A stretch of 64,000 nt of DNA from Ruminococcus gauvreauii (GCF_025151995.1 NZ_CP102290.1:186001-250000), one strand, 5' to 3'. Numbered from the stretch's first letter, positions 52,251 through 61,152 are shown. Notes: generated by a model not told the origin, from the letters alone. A program made the numbers and translations.

Positions 52251-52402
52251 GTAACAGTTCAGGACGGCGCATCTTCTTGACCGAAAAAACCGGTCAAGAA
52301 GCATCGGATGTTCATCCGATGTGGGAATTGGTGCAGAAAGCGGCTTTCAAGCAAGCTTGACGCAGCTTTCTGCACCAATTCCCCGCCGTCCTGAACTGTT
52401 AC
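52251..52402. mobile_element. 152-bp MITE-like element, IS66-type ends, four-way-junction fold
   Basis: The element has perfect 19-bp terminal inverted repeats, GTAACAGTTCAGGACGGCG at 52251-52269 and its complement at 52384-52402. Identical 8-bp direct repeats flank it. Inside are three further perfect stems: 11 bp (273-283 with 291-301), 9 bp (302-310 with 313-321) and 19 bp (323-341 with 365-383, offsets from 52000). The last has a small TCAAGC/GCTTGA stem in its loop. Only four bases at the junction are unpaired. IS66 family ends begin GTAA and make 8-bp duplications, so a non-autonomous IS66 derivative is the best fit. It has no coding capacity. It sits between convergent genes. Confidence 0.75.
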
Positions 52403-52410
52403 GTTATTTT
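52403..52410. repeat. Right 8-bp direct repeat (target-site duplication) of the MITE
   Basis: GTTATTTT at 52403-52410 begins flush with the right terminal repeat and includes two bases of the rpsA stop codon, so insertion left the stop intact. Confidence 0.7.
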
Positions 52411-53491
52411 ATTCTTCTGTCTCTTCAGCCATATCTTCTGTCTGTTCCATTGCTTTCATGCTCAGGCTGATTTTTTTCTCTTCGCCGTTGAAGTCAACGA
52501 CTTTCGCAGTAATCTCCATTCCGACATTCAGAACATCCGACGGTTTTTCTACATGCTCTTTGGAAATCTGTGAAACATGGAGCAGTGCATCAACACCCGG
52601 TTCCAGTTCAACAAAAGCTCCGAAGTCTGTCATACGGGCAATTCTGCCTGTCACAACATTTCCTACCGCATAATTTTCAGCGGCTGCAAGCCATGGATTC
52701 TGATCTTCGAACTTCAGGCTGAGCGCAATCTTGTCACCGTTGATCTCCTTGATGAGAACGGTGATCGCTTCACCGACCTTGAAAACCTTTTTCGGGTTTT
52801 CAACTCTTCCCCATGACATTTCAGAAATATGAAGAAGACCGTCAGCGCCTCCGAGATCGATAAATGCACCGAAATCTGTAACGTTTTTGATTGTACCTTC
52901 TACTACATCACCTGCGTGGATTCTCTCAAACAGTTCTTTTTGCTTCTCTGCTTTTTCAGCTACCAGAAGCTGTTTTCTGTCACCAATGACACGTCTTCTT
53001 CTGGGATTGAACTCGCTGATGACAAACTCAATTTCCTGATCCGCATACTTGGAAAGATCTTTCTCATAGGAATCAGAGACAAGACTTGCAGGGATAAAGA
53101 TTCTGGCTTCATCAATCACAACGCTCAGACCGCCGTTTAATACCTGCGCAACTTTCGCTTTGAGGATCTCATGATTTTCATAAGCTTCTTCCAGTCTCTT
53201 GTTTCCTTTTTCTGCTGCCAGCCTTTTATAGGTAAGCAGAACCTGTCCCTCTCCGTCGTTTACCTTCAGAACCTTTACTTCCATGGTGTCACCCGGCTGG
53301 GCGATGGTCGTGAGATCAACGTTTGGTTCGTTCGTGTATTCGCTTCTTGTAAGGATACCATCTGCTTTATAGCCAATGTTCAAGATAATTTCATCCGGCT
53401 TAACGTCGATGACTGTACCTTCAACCACTTCTCCGTTTCTGATAGTTTTAAATGATTCTTCCAGCATTTGTTCAAAACTTAATTCTGACAT
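52409..53491 (-). CDS. rpsA: S1 RNA-binding domain protein (30S ribosomal protein S1-like)
   Basis: The start at 53491 has AGGAGG nine bases upstream and gives 360 residues. Four S1 domains follow one another (starting near residues 15, 95, 185 and 270), with motifs such as VTDFGAFIDLGGADGLLHISEMSWG and MTDFGAFVELEPGVDALLHVSQIS. Four repeats rather than six is the normal Firmicute form. In many clostridia this protein is fused to IspH. Here it is separate, and its start overlaps ispH by 20 bases in a different frame. Confidence 0.92.
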   Translation of the reverse strand: MSELSFEQMLEESFKTIRNGEVVEGTVIDVKPDEIILNIGYKADGILTRSEYTNEPNVDLTTIAQPGDTMEVKVLKVNDGEGQVLLTYKRLAAEKGNKRLEEAYENHEILKAKVAQVLNGGLSVVIDEARIFIPASLVSDSYEKDLSKYADQEIEFVISEFNPRRRRVIGDRKQLLVAEKAEKQKELFERIHAGDVVEGTIKNVTDFGAFIDLGGADGLLHISEMSWGRVENPKKVFKVGEAITVLIKEINGDKIALSLKFEDQNPWLAAAENYAVGNVVTGRIARMTDFGAFVELEPGVDALLHVSQISKEHVEKPSDVLNVGMEITAKVVDFNGEEKKISLSMKAMEQTEDMAEETEE

Positions 53492-54323
53492 GTTTTTGAA
53501 CCTCCTCAATTATATTATTTGGGGTCGATGCCCCTGCTGTAATACCTACATGACTGATAGATTGAAAAGGCTTGGTTTCCAAATCAACGAGTGTCTGTAT
53601 ATAGTAAGTATTTTTACATTCGTTTCTGCATATATCATACAGTTTTTGCGTATTTGAACTATGTCTGCCACCAATGACAATCATAGCATCCACCTCGCTT
53701 GCCAGGACCCTTGCTTCTTCCTGTCTCTCCTGGGTGGCATTGCAAATCGTATTTAAAACAATTCTATCATAACCCTTTTTGGCAAGAATTTCAACTAAAT
53801 CTTTAAATTTGTTGTAATTAAATGTCGTTTGGGATACAATACATAATTTTGTGTCCGGTTTAACGTACAGTTTCTCAGCTTCCTGTTCAGTATTGATAAC
53901 AATGGCAGGCGTCTCACACCAGCCTTTGATACCCTCTACTTCCGGATGAAGATCATTTCCAACGATAACGATCTGTTTTCCCTCCCGGCTTTCCCTCTCC
54001 ACAATGTCATGAATCTTTTTTACAAACGGACAGGTTGCGTCAACACATGTGAGTCCCCGCTCTTCGATGATCCGATAGATCTCTTTCGGCACTCCATGGG
54101 AACGTATGACCACAGTACCTTCCGTCAGAGCTTTAAGTTCTTCTGCCGTTTCTATCACGCGGACGCCTCTGGATTCCAGATCAGCCACAACCTGTTCGTT
54201 ATGTATAATGGGTCCATACGTATATACGTTATCTCCTGAACACGCTACCTGTTCGTACACCCGCTCTACAGCCCGTTTCACTCCGAAACAGAATCCTGCA
54301 GACTTTGCCACTGTCACTCTCAT
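53472..54323 (-). CDS. ispH: 4-hydroxy-3-methylbut-2-enyl diphosphate reductase
   Basis: The 283-residue Fe-S enzyme makes IPP and DMAPP in the last step of the MEP isoprenoid pathway. The cluster cysteines are Cys12 (AGFCFGV), Cys98 (VDATCPF) and Cys194 (NTICNATQ), with the HGV and SHVGITAGAS segments also conserved. It lies 3 bases after cmk and overlaps rpsA. Confidence 0.96.
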   Translation of the reverse strand: MRVTVAKSAGFCFGVKRAVERVYEQVACSGDNVYTYGPIIHNEQVVADLESRGVRVIETAEELKALTEGTVVIRSHGVPKEIYRIIEERGLTCVDATCPFVKKIHDIVERESREGKQIVIVGNDLHPEVEGIKGWCETPAIVINTEQEAEKLYVKPDTKLCIVSQTTFNYNKFKDLVEILAKKGYDRIVLNTICNATQERQEEARVLASEVDAMIVIGGRHSSNTQKLYDICRNECKNTYYIQTLVDLETKPFQSISHVGITAGASTPNNIIEEVQKHVRIKF

Positions 54324-54326
54324 CTT

Positions 54327-54998
54327 CTATCCGTTCTGCCTCTCTGTACATAGTTTAAGAACCGCCTCCACAACTTCCGGTATACTCAGATGGGAGGTAT
54401 CCAGATAAACAGCATCTTCCGCCTGCACAAGCGGTGAAATCTCCCGGTGCATATCCCGGTAATCTCTCTGCTCAATATCACTCTGAATCTGTTCCAGGTC
54501 TCCCTGAATCCCCTTTTTCTTCAGTTCCTCGTATCTCCTGAGCGCTCTTATCCTGGCCCCCGCTGTCAGGTAAATTTTCACCTGGGCGCCCGGGAGCACC
54601 TGTGTGCCGATGTCACGCCCGTCCATCACAACGTCATTGACAGCGGCCATCCGCTGCTGCAGTTCTACGAGTTTCCTGCGCACTGCAGGATTGGCGGAAC
54701 TCACGGACGCCATATTTCCTACTTCTTCCGTCCTGAGATACCCCGTCACATTTTCCCCGTTCAGTATCACCTGCTGTTCTCCATTCTCATAGACGATCGA
54801 AATATCTGCAAATTCACACACCCGCTCCGTCTCATCAGCATCATCCGGCGATACCCCCTGCATCAGCAGATAATACGCCATTGCCCGGTACATGGCCCCG
54901 GTATCCACATAAATATATCCCAGTTTCTTTGCCACCTGACGAGCGATCGTACTCTTTCCCGCTCCCGCCGGTCCGTCGATTGCTATATTAAAACTCAT
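54327..54998 (-). CDS. cmk: Cytidylate kinase
   Basis: The start at 54998 has AGGAGG six bases upstream and gives 223 residues. The P-loop is IDGPAGAGKSTIARQVA. The CMP-binding insert and the DGRDIGTQVLP motif mark it as Cmk, which phosphorylates CMP and dCMP. The cmk-ispH-rpsA order is widely conserved in clostridia. Confidence 0.96.
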   Translation of the reverse strand: MSFNIAIDGPAGAGKSTIARQVAKKLGYIYVDTGAMYRAMAYYLLMQGVSPDDADETERVCEFADISIVYENGEQQVILNGENVTGYLRTEEVGNMASVSSANPAVRRKLVELQQRMAAVNDVVMDGRDIGTQVLPGAQVKIYLTAGARIRALRRYEELKKKGIQGDLEQIQSDIEQRDYRDMHREISPLVQAEDAVYLDTSHLSIPEVVEAVLKLCTERQNG

Positions 54999-55027
54999 GT
55001 TTTCCTCCTGTCGTAATGTTCCTGGTC

Positions 55028-56257
55028 TCATATGACTGCACTGGCGGCGGCATATGCGGTCGACCACGCAATCTGCAGATTGAAACCGCCGGTGAGCGCA
55101 TCCGTATCCAGTACTTCTCCAATAAAATAGAGTCCTTTTACCTTTTTCGATTCCATTGTCTTCGGATTGATTTCTCTGACAGCAACTCCTCCGGCTGTCA
55201 CAACTGCTTCGCTGTATCCGCGAAGTCCGGTAACTGTGAACGGAAAATGTTTTAAAAGCCTGACAAAGGCAAGACGCTCCTCCCTCGATATCTCATGGAT
55301 CTTCTTTTCCGGAGAGCTTCCCCACAATTCCAGGAGCGCTGACATGGCTTTTGACGGCACCAGCCCCTGCGCCACCGTTTTGAATTGTTTATTCTGATTT
55401 TTTGTGAAATCCCGAAGAAGACGGTCATCGAGCTGTTCCTCAGAAAGTGCCGGCTTCCAGTCGATTTCGCACGCAAGCGGACCCTGCTGCAGACTGTCTC
55501 CCACCCGCGCGCTTGCTGTCAGAACCAGCGGCCCTGTAATGCCGAAATGCGTGAACATCATCTCACCGAAATCCTCAAAACAGCACTTCCCGCCAGTATA
55601 CATCCGAAGCGTTACATTCCGAAGCGAGAGTCCCTGCATCCCGGCAATATAATCTTCCCCGGTCTCCATGGGAACGAGCGATGGCCTGAGTCCGGTCACA
55701 TCATGCCCGCATTCTCCGGCGAACCGGTATCCGTCACCCGTCGATCCTGTCGTAGAATAAGACAGCCCTCCCGTGGCAACAAGCACGGCATCCCCCGCGA
55801 TAACTGCATCATTCTCCAGCAAAATACCCGTGACACCATTTTCATCCGCCAGCACCTTTTTCACGCCGCTTCTCAGATGAATCTTCACATCCAGTTCTTT
55901 CATTCTCCGCTCCATGGCAAGAATGATATCCGATGCGTGGTCGGAAGCCGGAAACGCACGGTTTCCCCTCTCAATCTTCGTTCTGACCCCGAGACGCTCA
56001 AAGAAATCAATGGCATCAAAATTATTATACCCATAAAATGCACTGTATAAAAACTTTGGATTGCGAATTACACTGTCAAATAATTCCTCCATGGAACAGG
56101 CATTCGTAAAATTGCAGCGGCCTTTTCCTGTGATATAAACTTTTTTCCCCAGCTTTTCGTTCCTTTCAAACAGGTGAACGAGATGCCCTGCCTCAGCAGC
56201 AAACACCGCTGCTGCCATTCCGGCCGCTCCTCCTCCTATGATCAATACCTTAGACAT
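55028..56257 (-). CDS. HI0933/YhiN family NAD(P)/FAD-dependent oxidoreductase
   Basis: The start at 56257 leaves GGGGG six bases upstream and gives 409 residues. The FAD-binding Rossmann motif is VLIIGGGAAGMAAAVFAA. KVYITGKGRCNFTN near residue 45 and the C-terminal ITAGGVAV- and GGFNLQIAWSTAYAA-like segments are diagnostic of the BaiN/HI0933 family. Some members reduce flavins or bile-acid intermediates, but most have no assigned reaction. It overlaps rpiR by 8 bases. Confidence 0.9.
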   Translation of the reverse strand: MSKVLIIGGGAAGMAAAVFAAEAGHLVHLFERNEKLGKKVYITGKGRCNFTNACSMEELFDSVIRNPKFLYSAFYGYNNFDAIDFFERLGVRTKIERGNRAFPASDHASDIILAMERRMKELDVKIHLRSGVKKVLADENGVTGILLENDAVIAGDAVLVATGGLSYSTTGSTGDGYRFAGECGHDVTGLRPSLVPMETGEDYIAGMQGLSLRNVTLRMYTGGKCCFEDFGEMMFTHFGITGPLVLTASARVGDSLQQGPLACEIDWKPALSEEQLDDRLLRDFTKNQNKQFKTVAQGLVPSKAMSALLELWGSSPEKKIHEISREERLAFVRLLKHFPFTVTGLRGYSEAVVTAGGVAVREINPKTMESKKVKGLYFIGEVLDTDALTGGFNLQIAWSTAYAAASAVI

Positions 56258-57176
56258 CATCTTCCCCCAGACCTGCAAAGCTCAGTTTCACTGAATCATC
56301 AATTGAGTTGATCTCATCGCTGCTGTAAACCTTATATTCGTCCCAGATTTTTTCCATGGACTCCAGTGTATCGACGACTTCCTGCTGTTTTTTCATACAA
56401 AGCGCGACGACCAGTGCATTGATCACGCTCAGAGGCGCAACCAGAGAATCCACAATCGACGCCATATCGCTTCTGGCGATCAGATTGCATGAGGAATACA
56501 GGTTCATCGGCGAATGAATACTGTCCGTGAGCGTGATCACTTTTGCATTCCGGTTATTCGCAAATTCCATGGCCTTGAGTGTATGCATGGAATACCGCGG
56601 AAAACTGATGCCGATGATCACATCCTTCTCATTGATGCGGATCATCTGCTCAAAAATCTCGCTTGCGGAATTCGTCTGGATCAGGCGGACATCATCCACA
56701 ACAAGATTCAGATAAAAACTCAGAAAATGTGCGAGCGGTGCACAGCTTCTGATCCCTATGATATAGATCGTCTTTGCCTGCAGGATCGTCTCAACTGCCT
56801 GGTCAAAGATCTCGTGATCCAGATGTTCCATGGTCAATTTGATCTTGTCGATATCAGCCTGAAGTACTTTATCCAGAATTTCCGCCTGCGGCACCCTCCC
56901 GTAGGTCACTTCCATCCTCTGGATGGAATTCAGCTTGTTGATCACCAGCTCCTCAAGCGCACGGTGGAATTCCGGAAATCCCCGGTATCCAAGCTGTGCT
57001 GCGAACCGGACCGTTGTGGATTCACTCACCCCGACTTCACTTCCGAGTTTCGCCGCCGTCAGAAACACCGCCTTGTCATAATTATCCGTAATATACGCCG
57101 CCAGACGCTTCTGCCCCTTGCTGAGTTTTCCATACTGCTGGTTGATTCTCGTCAATAAATTCTCTGATTGTTCCAT
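56250..57176 (-). CDS. RpiR/MurR family transcriptional regulator
   Basis: The start at 57176 (MEQSENLLTRINQQYG, with AGGAG 11 bases upstream) gives 308 residues. An N-terminal helix-turn-helix (about residues 20-75, KLGSEVGVSESTTVRFAAQLGYRGFPEF) is followed by a SIS sugar-phosphate-binding domain (about 125-260, IGIRSCAPLAHFLSFYLN). It leads the YhiN-cmk-ispH-rpsA group. A palindrome overlaps its promoter, which suggests autoregulation. Confidence 0.9.
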   Translation of the reverse strand: MEQSENLLTRINQQYGKLSKGQKRLAAYITDNYDKAVFLTAAKLGSEVGVSESTTVRFAAQLGYRGFPEFHRALEELVINKLNSIQRMEVTYGRVPQAEILDKVLQADIDKIKLTMEHLDHEIFDQAVETILQAKTIYIIGIRSCAPLAHFLSFYLNLVVDDVRLIQTNSASEIFEQMIRINEKDVIIGISFPRYSMHTLKAMEFANNRNAKVITLTDSIHSPMNLYSSCNLIARSDMASIVDSLVAPLSVINALVVALCMKKQQEVVDTLESMEKIWDEYKVYSSDEINSIDDSVKLSFAGLGEDDV

Positions 57177-57247
57177 ACTTTTGTTTTCTCCTAAGCGGTA
57201 TGCATCACAGAGGAGCCATATCCCTCTTTGCATACTTTCATCTGTCC

Positions 57248-57284
57248 AGTATAACACAAGAATGGATTGCGTCAAGACGCAATC
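57248..57284 (-). promoter_or_regulatory. Promoter of rpiR with overlapping palindrome
   Basis: On the minus strand, TTGACG (57275-57270) and TATACT (57253-57248) are spaced by 16 bases. The perfect 9-bp inverted repeat GATTGCGTCTTGACGCAATC (57265-57284) covers the -35, as expected for a repressor operator. It could also be the 3' hairpin of the upstream peptidase gene. Confidence 0.6.
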
Positions 57285-57302
57285 TCCCAAAGACTTCTGA
57301 CC

Positions 57303-58109
57303 TCACACTTTTTCAAAATGCTGATAATCCTTCGCTCCCGTCCAGCTTCCTCCCCATGAAAATCCGTATTTTGTGAACACCTGATAACACAGGTCCTCTG
57401 TGTCTATTTTGTATGCAAATTCCGCCGTGCGGTCCACATATTCCCAGGCATTCGCAGGCTCACAGTTTTCCCGCCCGTCCACAGTCTTCACATACGGATT
57501 ATATTTTGGATTCATATCAACCGCCATCCCTCTGGCATGATTGGACAGCGTAGTACTGTGGGAGATAAAGCGGAAATTAAATGCAGAGCTGTTGTTGTCC
57601 GCCATTGACCGCTCATCATCTGCGTCATAGTCGTCGATCAGCCGGATTTTCTCAATCGGATACCCTGCCTGATAAAGCTCTCTGAAGACCGCTGTCACGT
57701 CGTCTGCGATCGCCTGATTGACGACCAGTTCGCCGATACGTGTCTCACCGTCAAAACCAGTATGCAGAACTCTTACATACCTCAGTTCTTCTCTCGGCAC
57801 GGTACAGTCCTCTTTAAAAGATTTTCCATACATCCGTCCAAATACAACATCTGATATCTCTTCCTGGTAAAATAAGGAGTCCACCCCGACAGCGGCAATC
57901 TGTTCCTCTGTGAGCACTGTCTCTGCAGTCATCTGCCGGATATCCCCAGCCGATACAGGCACTGCAGTCTCCTCATCCTTTTCCGCACTCTGATCCGGTG
58001 CGTTTTCCTCTTCCGGCTTCTGGTTTTCTGTAAAGCGGTAAACCAGAAAAACCGCTCCGGCCGCACAGACTGCGGCAGCCGCAAGCACACGTTTCACACT
58101 CCTCTTCAT
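57303..58109 (-). CDS. M15 family D,D-carboxypeptidase-like protein, membrane anchored
   Basis: The start at 58109 has AGGAGG upstream and gives 268 residues. An N-terminal signal anchor (about residues 8-26) precedes an acidic linker. The zinc peptidase domain shows SNHARGMAVDMN (first His and Asp ligands) and YQHFEKV (last His). It probably trims peptidoglycan stem peptides outside the cell. It lies 83 bases after the decarboxylase operon and may be its last gene. A GC-rich perfect hairpin sits next to its ribosome binding site. Confidence 0.88.
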   Translation of the reverse strand: MKRSVKRVLAAAAVCAAGAVFLVYRFTENQKPEEENAPDQSAEKDEETAVPVSAGDIRQMTAETVLTEEQIAAVGVDSLFYQEEISDVVFGRMYGKSFKEDCTVPREELRYVRVLHTGFDGETRIGELVVNQAIADDVTAVFRELYQAGYPIEKIRLIDDYDADDERSMADNNSSAFNFRFISHSTTLSNHARGMAVDMNPKYNPYVKTVDGRENCEPANAWEYVDRTAEFAYKIDTEDLCYQVFTKYGFSWGGSWTGAKDYQHFEKV

Positions 58110-58121
58110 TTTTACCTCCTC

Positions 58122-58138
58122 TGCCGCAGACTGCGGCA
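58122..58138 (-). promoter_or_regulatory. Perfect hairpin abutting the M15 gene ribosome binding site
   Basis: TGCCGCAG, one base, and CTGCGGCA form an 8-bp GC-rich palindrome directly before the AGGAGG site. It is preceded, not followed, by T on the minus strand, so it is not a terminator. It could affect translation or mRNA stability. Confidence 0.3.
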
Positions 58139-58192
58139 AAAAAGAATACGCCCACAACACGTCTTTCACGCATCATGGACATATTCTGTTAC

Positions 58193-59605
58193 TTATACCG
58201 GGTAAGCCTTGTTTTCCCTGTCAGCCGCCGCCGCATCAATCTTTTTTTCCTGAGCCTCCCTGTACTTGAAGAAATCCGTAGCCACCTGCGGGAACAGTGC
58301 GTACGTAAGCACGTCCTCATCCTGTTCCTTCCACGGGGCCACCTCTTTTTCCAGGGTATCCAGTTCATCCTCGATCAGATCCGCCGGCCTGCAGGTGATC
58401 GGTTCCGTATCTCCAATACATTTTTTCTGGACTTCGGGATTGAACGGTTTGATGGTTGCCCCATACTGCCCGGACAAAACAGCCTTCGTCTCCTTTGTAA
58501 CCATCTTATACCGTTCTCCCATGATCACGTTGAACACAGCCTGAGTACCGACAATCTGTGAGGAAGGCGTGACAAGCGGGCATTCCCCAAGGTCTTTTCG
58601 GACACGCGGTACCTCTTCCAGCACCTCATAGTATTTGTCTTCCGCATGCTGCTCCTTCAGCTGCGAGGTCAGATTCGAGAGCATGCCTCCCGGTACCTGG
58701 TACAGCAGCGTCTTGATGTTCACACCCAGATTTTTAGGATTCAGCAGGCCGCTGTCCAGCGCTTCGTCACGGATCGGACGGAAATAATCAGCAATCTCCG
58801 CCAGAAGATTCTGATCAAAACCGGTGTCATAGGGTGTTCCCTTGAACGTTTCCACCATAACCTCTGTCGCAGGCTGGGAAGTGCCGAGTGCAAACGGTGA
58901 CATCGCAGTGTCGATCACATCGACGCCGGCCTCAACCGCCTTCATATACGTCATGGATGCAACGCCGGACGTGTAGTGCGTATGAAGCTGAATGGGAATC
59001 GATGTCGCCTGTTTCAGTGCAGTCACCAGCTCTGTCGCCTGATAGGGAAGCAGCAGTCCCGCCATATCCTTGATGCAGATCGAATTTGCCCCCATCGCTT
59101 CCACCTGCTTTGCCATCCCGGTCCAGTATTCCAGCGTATACGCGTCTCCGATAGTGTAAGACAGTGCCACCTGTGCATGGCCTTTTTCCCTGTTTGCGGC
59201 ACTCACGGCCGTCTGAAGATTTCGCAGATCATTCATACAGTCGAAGATACGGATGATATCGATGCCGTTCGCGATCGATTTCTGTACAAAATATTCCACG
59301 ACGTCATCCGCATACGGACGGTATCCGAGAATATTCTGCCCTCGGAAGAGCATCTGAAGTTTCGTGTTCTTGAATCCGTCGCGGAACCTGCGAAGCCGTT
59401 CCCATGGATCCTCCTTCAGAAAACGAAGTGACGCGTCAAATGTCGCGCCTCCCCAGCACTCCACGGAATGGTAACCGACTTTGTCCAATTTATCGACGAT
59501 CGGAAGCATCTGCTCCGTCGTCATTCTTGTCGCGATCAGAGACTGATGTGCGTCACGCAGGATCGTTTCTGTTATCTTGATTGGTTTCTTTTCTATATCC
59601 GCCAT
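58193..59605 (-). CDS. oadA: 5S-type carboxyltransferase (oxaloacetate decarboxylase alpha / pyruvate carboxylase B)
   Basis: The start at 59605 has AGGAGG seven bases upstream and gives 470 residues. The N-terminal DmpG/HMGL-like TIM barrel contains ETILRDAHQSLIATRM and the metal-binding LHTHYTSG. A conserved carboxylase region follows. The C-terminal biotinyl domain of longer OadA proteins is missing, because a separate biotin carrier is encoded two genes upstream. It moves carboxyl groups between oxaloacetate/pyruvate and biotin. Confidence 0.92.
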   Translation of the reverse strand: MADIEKKPIKITETILRDAHQSLIATRMTTEQMLPIVDKLDKVGYHSVECWGGATFDASLRFLKEDPWERLRRFRDGFKNTKLQMLFRGQNILGYRPYADDVVEYFVQKSIANGIDIIRIFDCMNDLRNLQTAVSAANREKGHAQVALSYTIGDAYTLEYWTGMAKQVEAMGANSICIKDMAGLLLPYQATELVTALKQATSIPIQLHTHYTSGVASMTYMKAVEAGVDVIDTAMSPFALGTSQPATEVMVETFKGTPYDTGFDQNLLAEIADYFRPIRDEALDSGLLNPKNLGVNIKTLLYQVPGGMLSNLTSQLKEQHAEDKYYEVLEEVPRVRKDLGECPLVTPSSQIVGTQAVFNVIMGERYKMVTKETKAVLSGQYGATIKPFNPEVQKKCIGDTEPITCRPADLIEDELDTLEKEVAPWKEQDEDVLTYALFPQVATDFFKYREAQEKKIDAAAADRENKAYPV

Positions 59606-59615
59606 GTTATCCCTC

Positions 59616-60764
59616 CTATACTCCAAATATTGCCATAAAAGTTCCCGCCGCAACAGCCGTTCCGATCACGCCGGCCACGTTAGGACCCATGGCATGCATC
59701 AGCAGGAAATTCGTAGGATCCGCTTCCGCCCCCACTTTCTGGGAGACGCGTGCCGCCATCGGCACCGCTGACACACCTGCTGATCCAATCAGCGGATTGA
59801 TCTTTCCTTTTGTAAGTTTGCACATCAGTTTGCCCAGCAGAACGCCGCCCGCCGTTCCAAATATGAACGCTATGAGTCCCAGTATCACAATCTTAATCGT
59901 ATCCCAGTTCAGGAAACGTTCCGCACTGGTCGTCGCACCCACAGAAGTTCCAAGCAGAATGACTACGATGTACATCAATGCATTCGAAGCCGTCTCCGTC
60001 AGCTGTTTGACAACGCCGCACTCCCTGAACAGGTTTCCCAGCATCAGCATTCCGACAAGCGGTGCAGTTGTCGGGAGAATCATACAGACGACGATCGTGA
60101 TAATGATCGGGAAGAGTATTTTTTCCAGTTTCGACACCGGGCGAAGCTGTTCCATCTTGATTTTCCGCTCTTTTTCTGTCGTCAGCAGCTTCATGATCGG
60201 AGGCTGTATGATCGGTACCAGCGACATATAGGAGTAAGCCGCCACCGCGATCGGTCCGAGCAGTGCAGTCTGTCCCAGCTTACCCGCCAGGAAGATGGAC
60301 GTCGGTCCGTCTGCGCCTCCGATGATCGAGATCGCCGCTGCCGCCGCCGGTCCGAAGCCAAGAAGAATAGCCAGAAAATACGCAACATAGATTCCTACCT
60401 GAGCTGCCGCTCCCATGATGAAACTCCTGGGGTTCGCGATCAGCGGGCCAAAGTCTGTCATCGCACCGACTCCCATAAAGATCAGAGAGGGCAGAATGCT
60501 CCATTCGTCAAGCTTATAAAAATAATGCAGAAGACCTGCTGCGTGCTCTACCCCCTGTGCATCCACGTACGGTCCCGCCATGATATCCGGATAGATATTG
60601 ACCAGCAGCATACCGAAGGCGATCGGAACCAGCAGAAGCGGCTCAAAGCCTTTTTTTATCGCCAGAAACAGGAACACGCAGGCGATCAGTATCATCACCA
60701 GGTTTCCGCCGGTCAGGTTGAAAAACGCCGTCTGGTGAAGCAGGTTTGATAATGTTTCTAACAT
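59616..60764 (-). CDS. oadB: Na+-pumping decarboxylase beta subunit (OadB/MmdB/GcdB)
   Basis: The 382-residue membrane protein (start at 60764, AGGGGG upstream) has about nine to eleven TM segments. The signature IIGGADGPTSIFLAGKL includes the aspartate essential for carboxybiotin decarboxylation and Na+ transport. FGMLLVNIYPDIM and GLIAFIFGTAGGVL are also typical. It releases CO2 from carboxybiotin and exports Na+. It lies between the biotin carrier and OadA genes. Confidence 0.94.
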   Translation of the reverse strand: MLETLSNLLHQTAFFNLTGGNLVMILIACVFLFLAIKKGFEPLLLVPIAFGMLLVNIYPDIMAGPYVDAQGVEHAAGLLHYFYKLDEWSILPSLIFMGVGAMTDFGPLIANPRSFIMGAAAQVGIYVAYFLAILLGFGPAAAAAISIIGGADGPTSIFLAGKLGQTALLGPIAVAAYSYMSLVPIIQPPIMKLLTTEKERKIKMEQLRPVSKLEKILFPIIITIVVCMILPTTAPLVGMLMLGNLFRECGVVKQLTETASNALMYIVVILLGTSVGATTSAERFLNWDTIKIVILGLIAFIFGTAGGVLLGKLMCKLTKGKINPLIGSAGVSAVPMAARVSQKVGAEADPTNFLLMHAMGPNVAGVIGTAVAAGTFMAIFGV

Positions 60765-60780
60765 TTCATGACCCCCTGTC

Positions 60781-61152
60781 CTAATCCATGGATGCCAGTG
60801 CATCTCCAGATTCTACCGTATCGCCTACAGCTACATCGATACCCGCTATCGTTCCGTCCTGCGGAGCGACAACCGGGATCTCCATCTTCATTGCCTCCAG
60901 GATCACGATCGTATCCCCCGCTTTCACGCTCTGGCCGGCACTCGCCTCCACTTTAAATACTTTCCCCGGAACAGAAGCCGTGATCTGAACGGCACCTGCC
61001 GATCCGCCTGCCGGTTTTGCCGCAGGCCGGGCAGCCGGAGCTTTTGGCGCTGCAGCCGCTACCGGCTTCGGGGCAGCTGCCGGACCGTCTGTGCGTTCCT
61101 CCACAGTGACATCATATACATTTCCGTTTACAGTGATCGTATAGCTTTTCAT
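60781..61152 (-). CDS. Biotin carboxyl carrier protein of the decarboxylase
   Basis: The 123-residue protein has a short N-terminal strand region (MKSYTITVNGNVYDVTVEE), a flexible alanine- and proline-rich linker (about residues 25-50) and a biotinyl domain with the EAMKME motif whose lysine is biotinylated. This matches the gamma subunits GcdC and MmdC. It shuttles carboxyl groups between the carboxyltransferases and OadB. Confidence 0.94.
   Translation of the reverse strand: MKSYTITVNGNVYDVTVEERTDGPAAAPKPVAAAAPKAPAARPAAKPAGGSAGAVQITASVPGKVFKVEASAGQSVKAGDTIVILEAMKMEIPVVAPQDGTIAGIDVAVGDTVESGDALASMD

Noticed and set aside
52251..52402. Structured regulatory RNA or plain double terminator instead of a mobile element
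   Set aside because: The flush 8-bp direct repeats and perfect terminal repeats are better explained by transposition. The yprB-like gene already has its own terminator at 52198-52232.
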